Source of the DNA: Apodemus sylvaticus
Lineage: Eukaryota > Chordata > Mammalia > Rodentia > Muridae
Assembly: GCF_947179515.1 (NCBI RefSeq)
Contig: NC_067480.1
Span: 11,854,201 to 11,918,200 of the forward strand
DNA length: 64,000 nt
Direction of reading: 5' to 3'
Part shown: piece after piece, positions 34,870 to 45,529 of the stretch
How the letters are laid out: each line of letters begins with the position of its first letter
How positions within the stretch are numbered: the first letter of the stretch is position 1
Notes under the pieces: model-generated
Told to the model about the DNA's origin: nothing
Seen by the model: only the letters and a program-made list of their open reading frames with translations
The model's database searches: none
Translations under genes and position numbers: made by a program

Positions 34870-35375
34870 TGGCACTAGTAACATTCAGTAAACACATTAA
34901 AAATAACAATGTTCACAAGCATGTGAAGAAGAAACACTGTTATTTTTATGGAAATAGAAACAACTATACAGTCTTTGTGGAAAAAGGTAATGGTGTTTCC
35001 TTAAAACCTGAAGACAATAGAACTACCCTATGAGCCAGATCCTTATACTACTGGGTATTCATGCAAAGGAAAGCAAATCAGTATTTCAAAGAGACATGAG
35101 TATCTCTGTGTTCATTTCAGGACAACAGCTAATAAACGGTAACCATCTCAGTATCCATCAAAGTAATGGTTAATACACAACACAGCACTATTCAATCATA
35201 AAAAGAGAATGAAGGTGTGTTTTGTCAAGATGGATAGAACTACGGGAAAAAAGTTCAGGAACACTGGCACTTCATGAACTCAGTCCCAGTAGAATCTAAA
35301 ATTTGATTTCATAGTAGCTGAGAGTTGAACTATGCTTAAGGGAGGCTGGGGGCAATCAGGAATATGATAAGCAAG
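34870..35375 (+). mobile_element. Ancient L1M-type ORF2 3' end
   Basis: 'gaagaaacactgttattttt' is unclear, but from 34960 the order is clear: 'cagtctttgtggaaaaaggt', 'atactactgggtattcatgc', 'aaaggaaagcaaatcagtat', 'caaagagacatgagtatctc', 'gcactattcaatcataaaaa' and 'gatggatagaactacgggaa'. This is the end of ORF2 of an old, eutherian-wide L1. It is too decayed to translate. Confidence 0.6.
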
Positions 35376-35452
35376 TGAGAAGATCTAGTCAGACAGAGTG
35401 AAACATTCTGAGAGACTACAGTGGCTAAAGAGATTATGTATCAAGAATTATG

Positions 35453-36720
35453 CCAGGATAGCTAAAACTATTCTCAACAACAAAAGAAATTCTGGGGGAA
35501 TCAGTATCCCTGATTTCAAGCAATACTACAGAGAAATAGTGTTAAAAACTGCATGGTATTGGCACTGTGACAGACAAGTGGACCAATGGAATAGAATTGA
35601 AGATCCAGAAATGAACCCACACACCTATGGTCACTTGATCTTCGACAAAGGAGTCGAAAACATCAAGTGGAAAAAAGATAGCCTTTTCAACAAATGGTGC
35701 TGGTTCAATTGTAGGTCAGCATGCAGAAGAATGCGAATTGATCCATTCTTATCTCCATGTACTAAACTTCACTCCAAGTGGATCAAGGACCTCCATGTAA
35801 AACCAGACACACTGAAACTAATAGAAAAGAAACTGGGGAAGACCCTTGAGGACATGGGCACAGGGGAAAAGTTCCTGAACAGATCACCAATAACATATGC
35901 TCTAAGATCAAGACTTGACAAATGGGACCTCATAAAATTACAAAGTTTCTGTAAGGCAAAGGACACTGTTAAAAGGACAAAACAGCAACCATCAAATTGG
36001 GAAAGGATATTCACCAACCCTACATCTGATAGAGGGCTAATATCCAATATATACAACGAACTCAAGAACTTAGACCCCAGGGAACCAAATAACCCTATTA
36101 AAAAATGGGGTACAGATCTAAACAAAGAATTTTCACCTGAAGAAATTCAGATGGCCGAGAGGCACCTTAAGAAGTGCTCAACATCATTAATCATTAGGGA
36201 AATGCAAATCAAAACAACCCTGAGATTTCACCTTACACCAGTCAGAATGGCTATGGTCGGTCAAAAACTCAGGAGACAGCAGGTGTTGGCTAGGATGTAG
36301 AGAAAGAGGACCACTCCTCCACTGCTGGTGGAGCTGTAAGATGGTACAACCACTTTGGAAATCAGTCTGACAGTTCCTCAGAAAACTGGACATGACACTT
36401 CCGGAGGACCCTGCTATACCTCTCCTGGGCATATACCCAAAGGATTCCTCGGCATGCAATAAAGACACATGCTCCATTATGTTCATAGCAGCCTTATTTA
36501 TAATAGCCAGAATCTGGAAAGAAACCAGATGCCCCTCAAAGGAGGAATGGATACAGAAAATGTGGTATATTTACACAATGGAATACTACTCAGCAATTAG
36601 AAACAATGAATTCACAAAATTTTTAGGCAAATGGTTTGATCTGGAAAATATCATTCTAAGTGAGGTAACCCAATCACAAAAGAATACACATGAAATGCAA
36701 TCTCTGTGGATATTGATTAG
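35453..36720 (+). pseudogene. L1 ORF2 C-terminal remnant
   Basis: Encodes the segment after RT: WNRIEDPEMNPHTYGHLIFDKG, then KWCWFNC, RIDPFLSPCTKL, LEDMGTGEKFLNRSP, KLQSFCKAKDTVKRTKQQ and REMQIKTTLRFHLTPVRMAM. A frameshift at about 36255-36300 precedes the Cys/His box. The last piece ends near the usual MYSLISGY position, here damaged. There is no RT or endonuclease, so it cannot function. Confidence 0.85.
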
Positions 36721-36972
36721 CCCAGAAGCCCTGAATACCCAAGGCACAAATCGCATAACAAATGACTCCCATGAAGAAGTATGGAGAGGGTCCTGATCCT
36801 GGAAAGTATTGATCTAGCATTGGAGGGGAACATAGGGACAGAGAAAAAGGAGGGAGGTGATTGGAGAATGGATGGAGAGAAGGTTTATGGGACATATGAG
36901 GAGAGGGGATCCCGGAAAGGGGAAATCATTTGGAATGTAAACAAAGAATATAGAAAATAAAAATATTAAAAA
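35453..36972 (+). mobile_element. 5'-truncated L1 with perfect TSD
   Basis: ORF2 C-terminal part (RIAKTILNNKRNSGGISIPDF at the left edge) through the Cys/His region and 3' UTR to the A-rich tail at 36950-36972. The 10-bp duplication AAGAATTATG occurs at 35443-35452 and 36973-36982. ORF2 is open from the left edge to about 36290 and then shifts frame before the Cys/His motif. The end of ORF2 is open again at 36392-36796. It sits about 75 bp downstream of an ancient L1M tail in the same orientation. Confidence 0.92.
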
Positions 36973-36982
36973 AAGAATTATG

Positions 36983-38235
36983 AACAGATAGGAAGGGTTT
37001 ATAAGAGTTTCATCGGCAAACAATTCTTAATTATCTGAAGTGATAAACATGTCCACTTTGATTGAAACATTTCACCCAAGGCATGCATGAATTGTGATTA
37101 GCAGGCACACCATTAGCATGAGTACATTTTGTCACTTTGTGAACGCTAACACTACTTTCCCCAAAGTTTTATCAAGCAACAAAATGATTATTCAAACCAG
37201 AAGTCTGCAGATTTTATTTATTCAGGACCAGAGAGTAAGTATTCTGGAGTTTGCTGGCCCACAAAATATGATTAATAAGCATTCAGCTTGGTTGTTGCTC
37301 AAGAGCAGCCTCGGACAACATAAATGAATGGGTGTGGTTGTGCTTCAGTAGCTTAGTTTACACACCACAGTGAGTCAAACGTAGCCTAAGGGCCATGACT
37401 GCCAACCTTTGATTAGATTACACAGGGAGAGCAAAGGGGAGAGCAGAGCACAGTTGGAAGAACCTGGCTGGTTCTTTCATGCTCAGTAGCTCCTGGGTGA
37501 CATTGAGCAGGAGAAAAACTATGCAAATAAGAACATAAATACAATTAATTTCCAATTGTTCCATGTCTGTACTGCCTAAGCAAGAATACCTTTGGGAAGA
37601 ATTACAAGTTATTTTTCTTTCCTAACAGAATGGAAAAAAATAATAATTTGGAAGAATCTAGCATAGAGAGATGAAAACCACATATTTGTTTCTCAGGATA
37701 TTGCAAATGATTTTCTACGTTTCTGGGGCATTTGTAGTTCAGAAATACATGTTGGAAGAATGAATAAATGTTTATCAAACCTTAAAACGGTATTGAAATT
37801 TTAATAATTCCAGGATTACTATGCTTAAAAGCTCACATCAATATTATGTCTTTATTCTCACATTTTCTGGCATTGTTTCTATAAAAAATACACATATGTA
37901 TAATATATGGTTCAGTATACAATATTATGTACTATTTCTAAATACAGTTCCAAATAGGGAGATTGAATTATGACAAAGTTTCTTAAAAGCCCAAGGCATC
38001 ATTTAAAGACTGATGTGAAGAATTCTCATCTTCTAATACCTAGAAAAATAACTGTTGTTTTCTTTTACTAAAGTGATGTATATATGATCTCGGATGAATT
38101 CGCCAAAAGTAAGAAAACAGAAATTCCAGGCATGTCAGACAAGCACAATAGTTTACACATGTGTACGTGAAATGAGGAAGGATTTACCACTGTGTGAGGC
38201 CAAAGGCTGATGCTTCTGGCATTCACAAAAGGCAC
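36983..38235. other. Unassigned sequence
   Basis: No repeat recognised. An octamer word ATGCAAAT occurs at 37521-37528. No other signal. Confidence 0.4.
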
Positions 38236-38340
38236 GTATACCCCACTGACCTCATGTATACCCCACTGACCTCATGTATACCCCACTGACCTCATGTATA
38301 CCCCACTGACCTCATGTATACCTCACTGACCTCATGAATA
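38236..38340 (+). repeat. 20-bp minisatellite, about 5 copies
   Basis: The unit CCCCACTGACCTCATGTATA repeats in perfect register at 38241, 38261, 38281 and 38301. A fifth copy at 38321-38340 has two substitutions (cCtc and gAata). The near identity implies recent expansion. Confidence 0.95.
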
Positions 38341-38594
38341 CCACTTAGAGGATTCACCCAGAAGTAAAGAAGTTTGTTAAATCTTTTCCACATAATTTTG
38401 TTAGGGGAGAATGTTACTACAGGAGCCGATCTTAATTTGCTAGCGTCCTTCTACAACACTTGTAAATCTAGTATGATATTCGCTAGTAAGTATTCAAAGC
38501 TTTGCTGATAATTATCCAGAAAATGGTACAAGAACGATAGACAGTGGAACTTTTTTTTTCTAAGTCCCAAGACAGGATATTGTTCTTTGAGTAA

Positions 38595-38960
38595 GAAATG
38601 CCCCCTCACAGGCTTGCGTATTTGAATATGTTAGTCTTCCGTTGGTGACACTGTATGGCAAGGTTATGGACCTTTAAGAAGTGAAATCTTACTGGAGGAG
38701 GTATGTTACTGGAAGCATTGTGTTGTTACCTGGCCCCACTTCCTGTTCTGCTTCTTTTAATGTGAAGGAAGTGTGATCTCTCCGCAACATGATCGTGGAG
38801 CTGGCCTCACACAACTACTGCTATGCCTTCCCAGCCATAAAGCAGGGTACTCTGCCACCCTACCCCTCCAGAACTATGAGCTAAAATAAACTCTTAGTTC
38901 CTGAAGTTGTTTTTGTTAGGGTCTTCTCACACAACACAGAAAAGTAATGATTGTAGATGG
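38595..38960 (+). mobile_element. MaLR-type LTR, sense
   Basis: 'cttgcgtatttgaatatgtt' near the start; 'acctttaagaagtgaaatct' and 'ctactgctatgccttcc' in the middle; polyadenylation signal region 'gctaaaataaactcttagtt', then 'gttagggtcttctcacacaa' and 'cacagaaaagtaatgatt' at the end. The TSD was not resolved. Confidence 0.65.
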
Positions 38961-39411
38961 TTTGTTGCAGACAAATGTCAGATCAATAACCACGCTTGGT
39001 GAGGCTGAATATGCATGAGATTATTGATGCCTGAACTGGGACAAAATGTCTTCTTACATATTCTCACAGTTTCATAGACACACATGAATACATACACATA
39101 TGTTTCATATAAATATTTTTGGCAAAAAATTTATACATAAAAGTTTGAAATATAAATAAAAGGTTATTTTTTACAGCTTTCCTTTTAAGTAAATGGACTC
39201 ATTAATTTTCCATGAAAACCAAAGTGTTAACGTGTAATGTTTATGTCTGCAAAGGAATAGAAGCACAAAGTCAAAGCTAGGAAACAGACAGAGCATACTA
39301 CAGATGAGATAATTTCGCAGCCCATGAAAACTACTAATGAATTACACTTTCTAGTGTAGTGTTTTGTATTTGGGTACAGATGCCTGTGTCCTGTTAGTAA
39401 ATAATAGTTAA
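38961..39411. other. Unassigned sequence
   Basis: Nothing recognised. Confidence 0.45.
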
Positions 39412-39545
39412 AAAGCTGGGCGTGGTGTTTTGTATCTATAAGCCCAGAACTTGGGGACTGAGATAGAAGATGAGGAATTAAGCCTTGGCTTCATGTGAGT
39501 TCAAAATCAGTTTGACTACCTAATGCAGCTTTTTCTCAAAATGCA
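39412..39545 (+). mobile_element. Old B1/proto-B1 SINE
   Basis: 'gctgggcgtggtgttttgta', 'taagcccagaacttggggac', 'tgtgagttcaaaatcagttt' and 'ctttttctcaaaatg' match B1 in order, strongly diverged. Confidence 0.65.
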
Positions 39546-39734
39546 AGACAACAAAAATACAACAGAAACACATCATTTCAAACATCCCTCATTATTCTGA
39601 TTATCCATATATTACATAGGTATTAGTGTATTTTATAATTCTTAATACTAATGCCTATTTAGAAAATATTTGACAATTGATCATGTAATCAGCTAAGAAG
39701 GCAAGATAAATATATGTACACACATCTAGGGTTT

Positions 39735-39756
39735 TTTAAAAATTTATTCCTTTTTG

Positions 39757-39796
<40 letters not shown>

Positions 39797-39925
39797 ACAT
39801 ATGGGTGTCCTCACAGCCTGTGTGTGCAGGTCTGTGAAAGACTGCAAGAGTTTGTTACTCCTTTCACCATGTGGGTTCCAAGGTCTGAAACCAGGCTGTG
39901 ACTCTTGCTGCAAGTGTTTTTCCTG
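39735..39925 (-). mobile_element. Probable B3/B4-class SINE, antisense, with internal (GT)n
   Basis: A (GT)n run at 39762-39793 is followed by 'accatgtgggttccaaggtc', 'gaaaccaggctgtgactctt' and 'gctgcaagtgtttttcctga'. This resembles the reverse complement of the left half of a B3/B4-type SINE. The family is uncertain. Confidence 0.45.
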
Positions 39926-40497
39926 ACTAAATGATTTCAGTGTCATCCTGATACATTTTATTTCTCATAACATTATGTATACACAGGTTCAAAGAAGTAA
40001 CTATATAGATGGAGCATGTCATATATAGGACTTTTTATGTGTATAGGGATGTTGTAAGTATATTATTATCTCAAAAAAGTACATTATAAAAGCCATGACG
40101 CTGTAAGGAGAATTTGGGGACTATAGCTGTTGGATGCAGGGATGGAGGGTATCTAACTTCATTTTATCCATGCACACAATTACCCAAGAATCTGAAAATA
40201 GCTAAAAAAGGAAATGTATATGAGAGCAAGGAATTCTGTATTATTTATAAGAAATAATTTGAGTTGGGAGTGCTTATACATGGCAGAATCAAAGGTAGTA
40301 TCCCTTGTTTGCTCTCACTTTGAGAGGGAAATAATTTCACAATATGTTTCCCTTCATCAAGGAATCATAGGGGATGGAATAATGATCTGGAATGTGGCAG
40401 AGCAGAGAGTCAGATGAAGAGAATTTTAAACAATCAAGTCTAAAAGATAGAATGTCATCTCTGCATTTAATCACTTATGTTAATGTAATAAAGCAAG

Positions 40498-40590
40498 AAG
40501 TTAACATTTACTAAGAGTCATTGCAGGACCCTAAGTAAAACCCCATGCCTTGATTTCATCATCTTAATACTTTAAAAAGTGGGACTCTTT
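40498..40590 (+). mobile_element. Possible MIR remnant
   Basis: 'ttaacatttactaagagtca', 'ttgcaggaccctaagtaa' and 'ttcatcatcttaatac' follow the MIR core order. Weak. Confidence 0.35.
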
Positions 40591-40599
40591 GGATCATGG

Positions 40600-40725
40600 T
40601 GATGAGCAAGCTGGAAGGAGAAGCCCTCTGTTGGGGAACAATGCTGTGGAATGCTAAATATGGATCCGGATTGATCCGGAATACTGATCTACTTTGTTAA
40701 TGAAGGGAGCTTAAGGGTTTATTTT
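40600..40725 (+). repeat. Diverged duplicated segment, copy A
   Basis: Shares with 41700-41825, in order: 'atgagca', 'acaatgctg', 'gaatgctaaata', 'tgatcc', 'gaatactgatct' and 'ttgttaat'. Also contains a small internal GGATCCGGA / TGATCCGGA doublet at 40662-40680. It may be an unnamed interspersed repeat or a local duplication. Confidence 0.6.
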
Positions 40726-41107
40726 AGAAACTACTATATACTTCGTGTAATTAATGCAAATAATATTACATGGCCACAAGTAAGTTGCTCTACAGAGGAG
40801 TAGATGAAGAATATACTTTACCAGCCTTTTTACTGATTCCATAAGTTTCAATGTCAAAAGGTCACACTAGAACTGTAGCCTCTGACTGCACTGATTCACT
40901 TAGAAGACAACTGTCTGATTCCCAGTTTACAATAAAATCAAGCGAATCCATGCTGTCTCTTCTGCTTACAGATCTTATTCCTGAATAAATCTCTCTTTTC
41001 TCAAGTCTAGTGCATACATTTAATCTTAGAAGTGTAGGTCATCATTTGGAATGTAAAATGTGTTTTAATTAAGTCTCTTTGAACAATTTCAAGAGATTAA
41101 GAATCCC

Positions 41108-41300
41108 TGGGGCTGGAGAGATGGCACAGTGGTTAAGAAACATTCACACTCTTGTAGAAGACTCCAGGTTGACGGTTAGAACCCATGTCAGGAAGCTCAG
41201 AATCACTTGTTACCTTAGCTCAAGAGGTGTCATCTGCCATGGGCTCCTGAGTTCATGTGCTCCTTCCTGTCCTCCACACTTATAAAATAATGTAAATTAT
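41108..41300 (+). mobile_element. B2/B3-class SINE, diverged
   Basis: Starts 'ggggctggagagatggcaca' (tRNA-like A box), then 'gtggttaagaaacattcaca' and a distant B3-like right half, ending in 'cttataaaataatgtaaatt'. The TSD is unclear. Confidence 0.65.
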
Positions 41301-41344
41301 AAAAAAATTCCTGTGTCTTCATATGTGATTTTCTTTTTGATAGC

Positions 41345-41555
41345 TGTTTTATTTTTCTTTTCAAGATTTGTTTATTTATTTTATGTGTATGAGTACACTG
41401 TAGCTGTCTTCAGATACATCAGAAGAGGGCATCCGATCCCATTACAGATGGTTGTGAGTCACTATAGGTTGCTGGAAATTGAACTCAGGACCTCTGGAAG
41501 AGCAGTCAGTGCTCTTAACCACTAAGACATCTCTTCTCAGTGAGATGTTTTATTT
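41345..41555 (-). mobile_element. B2 SINE, antisense, with perfect TSD
   Basis: The reverse complement of B2 runs from the A-rich tail ('tttatttattttatgtgtat') to the A-box region ('ctcttaaccactaagacatc'). TGTTTTATTT is repeated at 41345-41354 and 41546-41555, a perfect 10-bp target-site duplication. Confidence 0.93.
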
Positions 41556-41699
41556 AAACATCTGTGTTGTTAAACCCATATGTGATGTTTTATTTAAATT
41601 TGTAATATAAAATTTCACATATTACCAAAGGTGGAAAACAGAAACTTTTAAAAATTAGTCATTAATGCATGTGACTTATATGTGTTCACAGCCTTCACG

Positions 41700-41825
41700 G
41701 TCATGAGCAAACTGGAATCATAAAAAGCCCACGGTTGGAGACAATGCTGCAGAATGCTAAATAGAGACCTAAAGTGATCCAGAATACTGATCTGCATTGT
41801 TAATAAAAGAGCCTAAAACTGTATT
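41700..41825 (+). repeat. Diverged duplicated segment, copy B
   Basis: Partner of 40600-40725, about 1.1 kb downstream in the same orientation. Lies outside the two SINEs that separate the copies. Confidence 0.6.
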
Positions 41826-42306
41826 TGTACACGGTCTGTGATGATGCTCTGACTGTGTTTTGAGCTTCTGCAATAGTTTCTTCTTTGCCTTCAGGTCGTA
41901 TTTTTGTCTATGTCACTTGCACATATGGAAAAAGAAATGCAGTACTTGACTTTCTGCAACTCCCTTGTTTTGCTTAATACATTGACTGTGTGCAACATAC
42001 ATTTTTCTTTCTAGTGATGTGGTTTTGTTCTTCTTTGGGACTGAAGAATATCATATTGTACATTTATGCCATGTGTTATCCATTGGTCCGTTGAGGGCAC
42101 CTTCACTGATTTCATTGCTTAACTATTTTGAGTAGATTGTAGTAGTAAACAGATTTTCCAGTTGTGTTGAGTATAGGTTTTTGTAGTAGGATCTGATAAT
42201 TTTTTGAATTTCCTCAATTTCTGTTGTTCTTTTTCCCTTTTCATTTCTGATTTTGGTAATTTGGATACTGTCTCTGTTAGTCTGTTTAGTCTGGCTAAAG
42301 GTTTAT

Positions 42307-43340
42307 CTATCTTGTTGATTTTCTAAAAGAACCAACTCTGGTTTTGTTAATTCTTTGTATATTTCTTTTTGTTTCAACTTGGTTGATTTCAGTCCTGAGT
42401 TTGATGATTTCCTGCCCTCTACTCCTCTTGGGTGTATTAGCTTCTTTCTGTTCTAAAGCTTTCAGGTGTACTGTTAAGCTGCTAGTGTATGCTTTCTCCA
42501 GCTTCTTTTTGGAGCCACTCAGAGCTATGAGTTTTCCTCTTAGCACTGCTTTCATTATGTCCCATAAATTTGGATAAGTTGTGCCTCCATTTTTATTAAT
42601 TTCTAAAAAGGTTTTGATTTCTTTCCTTATTTCTTCCTGGACCAAGGTATCATTAAGTAGAGCATTGTTCAGTTTCCATGTGTATGTGGGCTTTCTGTTG
42701 TTTTTGTTGCTATTGAAGACCACCCTTACTTCATAGTTATCTGATAGGAGGCATGGAATTAGTTTGATCTTTTTATATCTGTTGAGGTCTGTTTTGTGAC
42801 CAATTATGTGGTCAGTTTTGGAGAAGGTACTATGAGGTGCTGAGAAGAAGTTATATTCTTTTGATTTAGGATGAAATATTCTATAGATATCCATTAAAAG
42901 CATTTGGTCCAAAACTTCTGATAGTTTCACTGTGTCTCTGCTTAGTTTGTGTTTCCCTCATTTGTCCATTGAGGAGAGTGGGGTGTTGAAATTACCCACA
43001 ATTATTGTGTGGGGTGTGATGTGTGCTTCAAGCTTTAGTAAAGTTTCCTTTACAAATGAGGGTGCCCTTGTATTCGGAGCATAGATATTCAGAATTGAGA
43101 GTTCTTCCTGGTAGATTTTTTTCTGTAATGAGTATAAAGTGTCCTTCTGTGTCTTTTTTGATGACTTTTGGTTGAAAGTCTATTTTATTGGATATTAGAA
43201 TGGCTACTCTTGGGAACATTTGCTTGGAAAACTGTTTTCCAACCTTTTACTCTGAGGTAATGTTTGTCTTTGACCCTGAGATGTATTTCCTGTATGCGGC
43301 AAAATGTTGGGTCTTGCTTACATATCCAGTCTGTTAGTCT
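42307..43340 (-). pseudogene. L1 ORF2 endonuclease remnant (inverted segment)
   Basis: Two open pieces: 43219-43028 (AILISNKIDFQPKVIKKDTEGH) and 42930-42307 (MKLSEVLDQMLLMDIYRIFHPKSKEYNFFSAPHSTFSKTDHIIGHK). The first ends in a frame break. The catalytic SDH motif reads SDN (LLSDNYEVRV), so the active-site His is lost in addition to the frame damage. The D of the GDFN box is also damaged, since the plus strand reads GAAATTACCCACAATTATTG there. Confidence 0.75.
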
Positions 43341-43764
43341 ATGTCTGTTTTGGGGGGAATTGAGTTCATTGATGTTAAGAGATATAAAGGAATAGTGATT
43401 GTTGCTTCCTGCTATTTTTGATGTAATTTTTATGTTTGTGTGGTTATCATCTTTTGAGTTTGTTGAAAGAAGATTAATTTCCTGCTTTTTCTAGGGTGTA
43501 GCTTCGCTCCTTTTGTTGGTGTTTCCCATTCATTATTCTTTGAAGGGCTGGATTTATGGAAAGATACTGTGTAAATTTTGTTTTTTGTCATGAAATATCG
43601 TGGTTTCTCCATCTATGGCAATTGAGAGATTTGCTGGATATAGCAGTCTGGGTTGGCATTTGTGTTCCCTTAAGGTCTGTATGACATCAGTCCAGGCTCT
43701 TCTGGTTTTCATAGTCTCTGGTGTAATTCTGATGGGACTATCTTTATATGTTACTTGGCCTTTG

Positions 43765-44444
43765 GACTAATATCCAAGATATACAAAGAACTCAGAAGGT
43801 AGACTCCAGAGAGCCAAATAACTCTATTAAAAATGGGGTACAGAGCTAAACAAAGAATTTTCACCTGAGGAATATTGAATGGCTGAGAAGCACCTAAAGA
43901 AATGTTCAACATCCTTAGCCAGCAGGAAATGCAAATCAAAACAACCCTGAGATTTCAGCTCATACCAGTCAGAATTGCTAAGATCAAAAACTCAGGAGAA
44001 AACAGGTGTTGGTGAGGATGTGGAGAAAGAGGAACAGTCTTCCACTGCTGGTGGGGTTGCAAGCTGGTACAACCACTCTAGAAATCAGTCTGGCGGTTCC
44101 TCAGAAAACTGGGAATGATACTACTGGAGGACCTTGCTATACTACTCCTCAGCATATACCCATATGATTCCCCAGCATGTAATAAGGACACATGCTCCGC
44201 TATGTTCATAGCAGCCCTATTTATAATAGTCAGAAGCTGGAAAGAACCCAGATGTCCTTCAATGGAGGAATGGATACAGAAATTGTGGTATATTTACACA
44301 ATGGAGTACTATTCAGCTATCAAAAACAAGGAATTCATGAAATTCTTAGGCAAGTGGGTGGAACTGGAGAATGTCATCCTGAGTGATGTGACCCTATCAC
44401 AAAAGAACACACATGGTATGTACTCACTGATAAGCGGATATTAG
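43765..44444 (+). pseudogene. L1 ORF2 C-terminal remnant (sense segment)
   Basis: The part up to about 44110 has frame breaks. Positions 44115-44444 are open and give the last 109 residues of ORF2 (SMFIAALF-like AMFIAALFIIVRSWKEP, CPSMEEWIQKLWYIYTMEY, ending GMYSLISGY). There is no start context of its own. Confidence 0.8.
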
Positions 44445-44705
44445 CCCAGAAGTTCGGAATACCCAAGACACAATTCACATGTCAAATGATGCCCAAGAAG
44501 AAGGAAGGAGAGTCCCCTGGTCCTGGAAAGGCTCAGTGCAGCAGTGTAGGGGAATACCAGGACAGGGAATCTGGAAGGGTTTGATTGGGAAACAGGGGGA
44601 AGGAAGAAGGCTTATAGGACTTTCGCGGGGGAGATCCAGGAAAGCGGAAATCATTTGAAATGTAAATAAAGAATATATTGAATAAAAAATCTAATAAAGA
44701 AAAAA

Positions 44706-45200
44706 TAAGGAAAAAAAAACATACCAGGAGTTTACTACAGGATATACTGATAGGAAGACTTCACACTGCGGTACATTTTCTCTTATCCAATAACCTTGTT
44801 CAATGCTAGTTTTGTTTTTGTTTTTTGTTTTTGTTTTTTGTTTTCCTCAAGAGCAGCCATTGAACTTGCAGAACCCAATAAAAAGTCAAATAGCAATGAC
44901 TTTTGATGAAAAAGGAGGGGAAATTTCGGCTAAAGGTATTAAATTTAAAAAAAAATTAGTAAACAAGAGTATGTTGATAATATCTTGTATGCATACTGAT
45001 TAGGGTTCCTTTATACAGATTGATAGGATTGGTCTAGCTGCATCTCAGGGTTATTGCTTTGTTACTGTTCTTTTAAGGAATGTTCTAGTTTACCTAGTGG
45101 TCTTACTAATTTACAACCCCAAGCAATGGACTCATTTTTCCCTGTTCATAATTTACCAGTTTCTGTCATATTTTATTTAATAATGGTCATTTTGATTGAG
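44706..45200. other. Unassigned sequence with a (TTTTG)n run
   Basis: A TTTTG/TTTTTTG run lies at 44812-44845. The remainder is not recognised. Confidence 0.45.
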
Positions 45201-45204
45201 CTAC

Positions 45205-45525
45205 GTCTTGGTTATTTTTTCTATTGCTATGGAAAAACACAGGATGAGCAAGGGTACTTATAGAAAAAGGAAGTTTATTTTGTCTTATGGTTCTAGTGGA
45301 TTAGTATCTGTGATAGCATTGCAAAGGCATTGTGCTTGGAGTAAGGACTGAGAGCCAACTCACAATGCCATGAGTCTTTAAACTGCCAAAGCTCATCCCC
45401 AAGTGATATACTACCTCCAACAATACCACTCCTCTTAAACCTCCCAAATATCATTATCAACTGTGAACCAAAAATTCAAAGGCCTGAGACTATGAAGGAC
45501 ATCTTATTCAAATTAGCCTGGGGTG
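45205..45525 (-). mobile_element. MaLR-type LTR, antisense, old
   Basis: 'cttggttattttttctattg', 'ggaagtttattttgtcttat', 'ggttctagtggattagtatc', 'tactacctccaacaatacca', 'aacctcccaaat' and 'ggcctgagactatgaaggac' follow the reverse-complement MaLR order. Confidence 0.6.
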
Positions 45526-45529
45526 ACAT

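Larger units (their letters stand above)
42151..44705 (+). mobile_element. 5'-inverted (twin-primed) L1
   Basis: Positions 42151 to about 43760 are antisense L1, from mid ORF2 (outer end) through the endonuclease and the ORF1-ORF2 gap to the ORF1 C-terminus (at the junction). From about 43762 the strand flips to sense: ORF2 after RT ('ggactaatatccaagatata'), the Cys/His region, ORF2 end MYSLISGY at 44444, 3' UTR and A-rich tail to about 44705. The inner end of the inverted part is the most upstream L1 sequence, as twin priming predicts. About 1.8 kb of ORF2 is missing between the two parts. Confidence 0.88.

Noticed and set aside
37094..37327. 77-codon frame
   Set aside because: No domain, no codon bias visible, and no splice signals. 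Treated as chance in AT-rich DNA.
38236..38340. CRISPR-like regular spacing
   Set aside because: The units are directly abutting with no spacers, in a vertebrate context.
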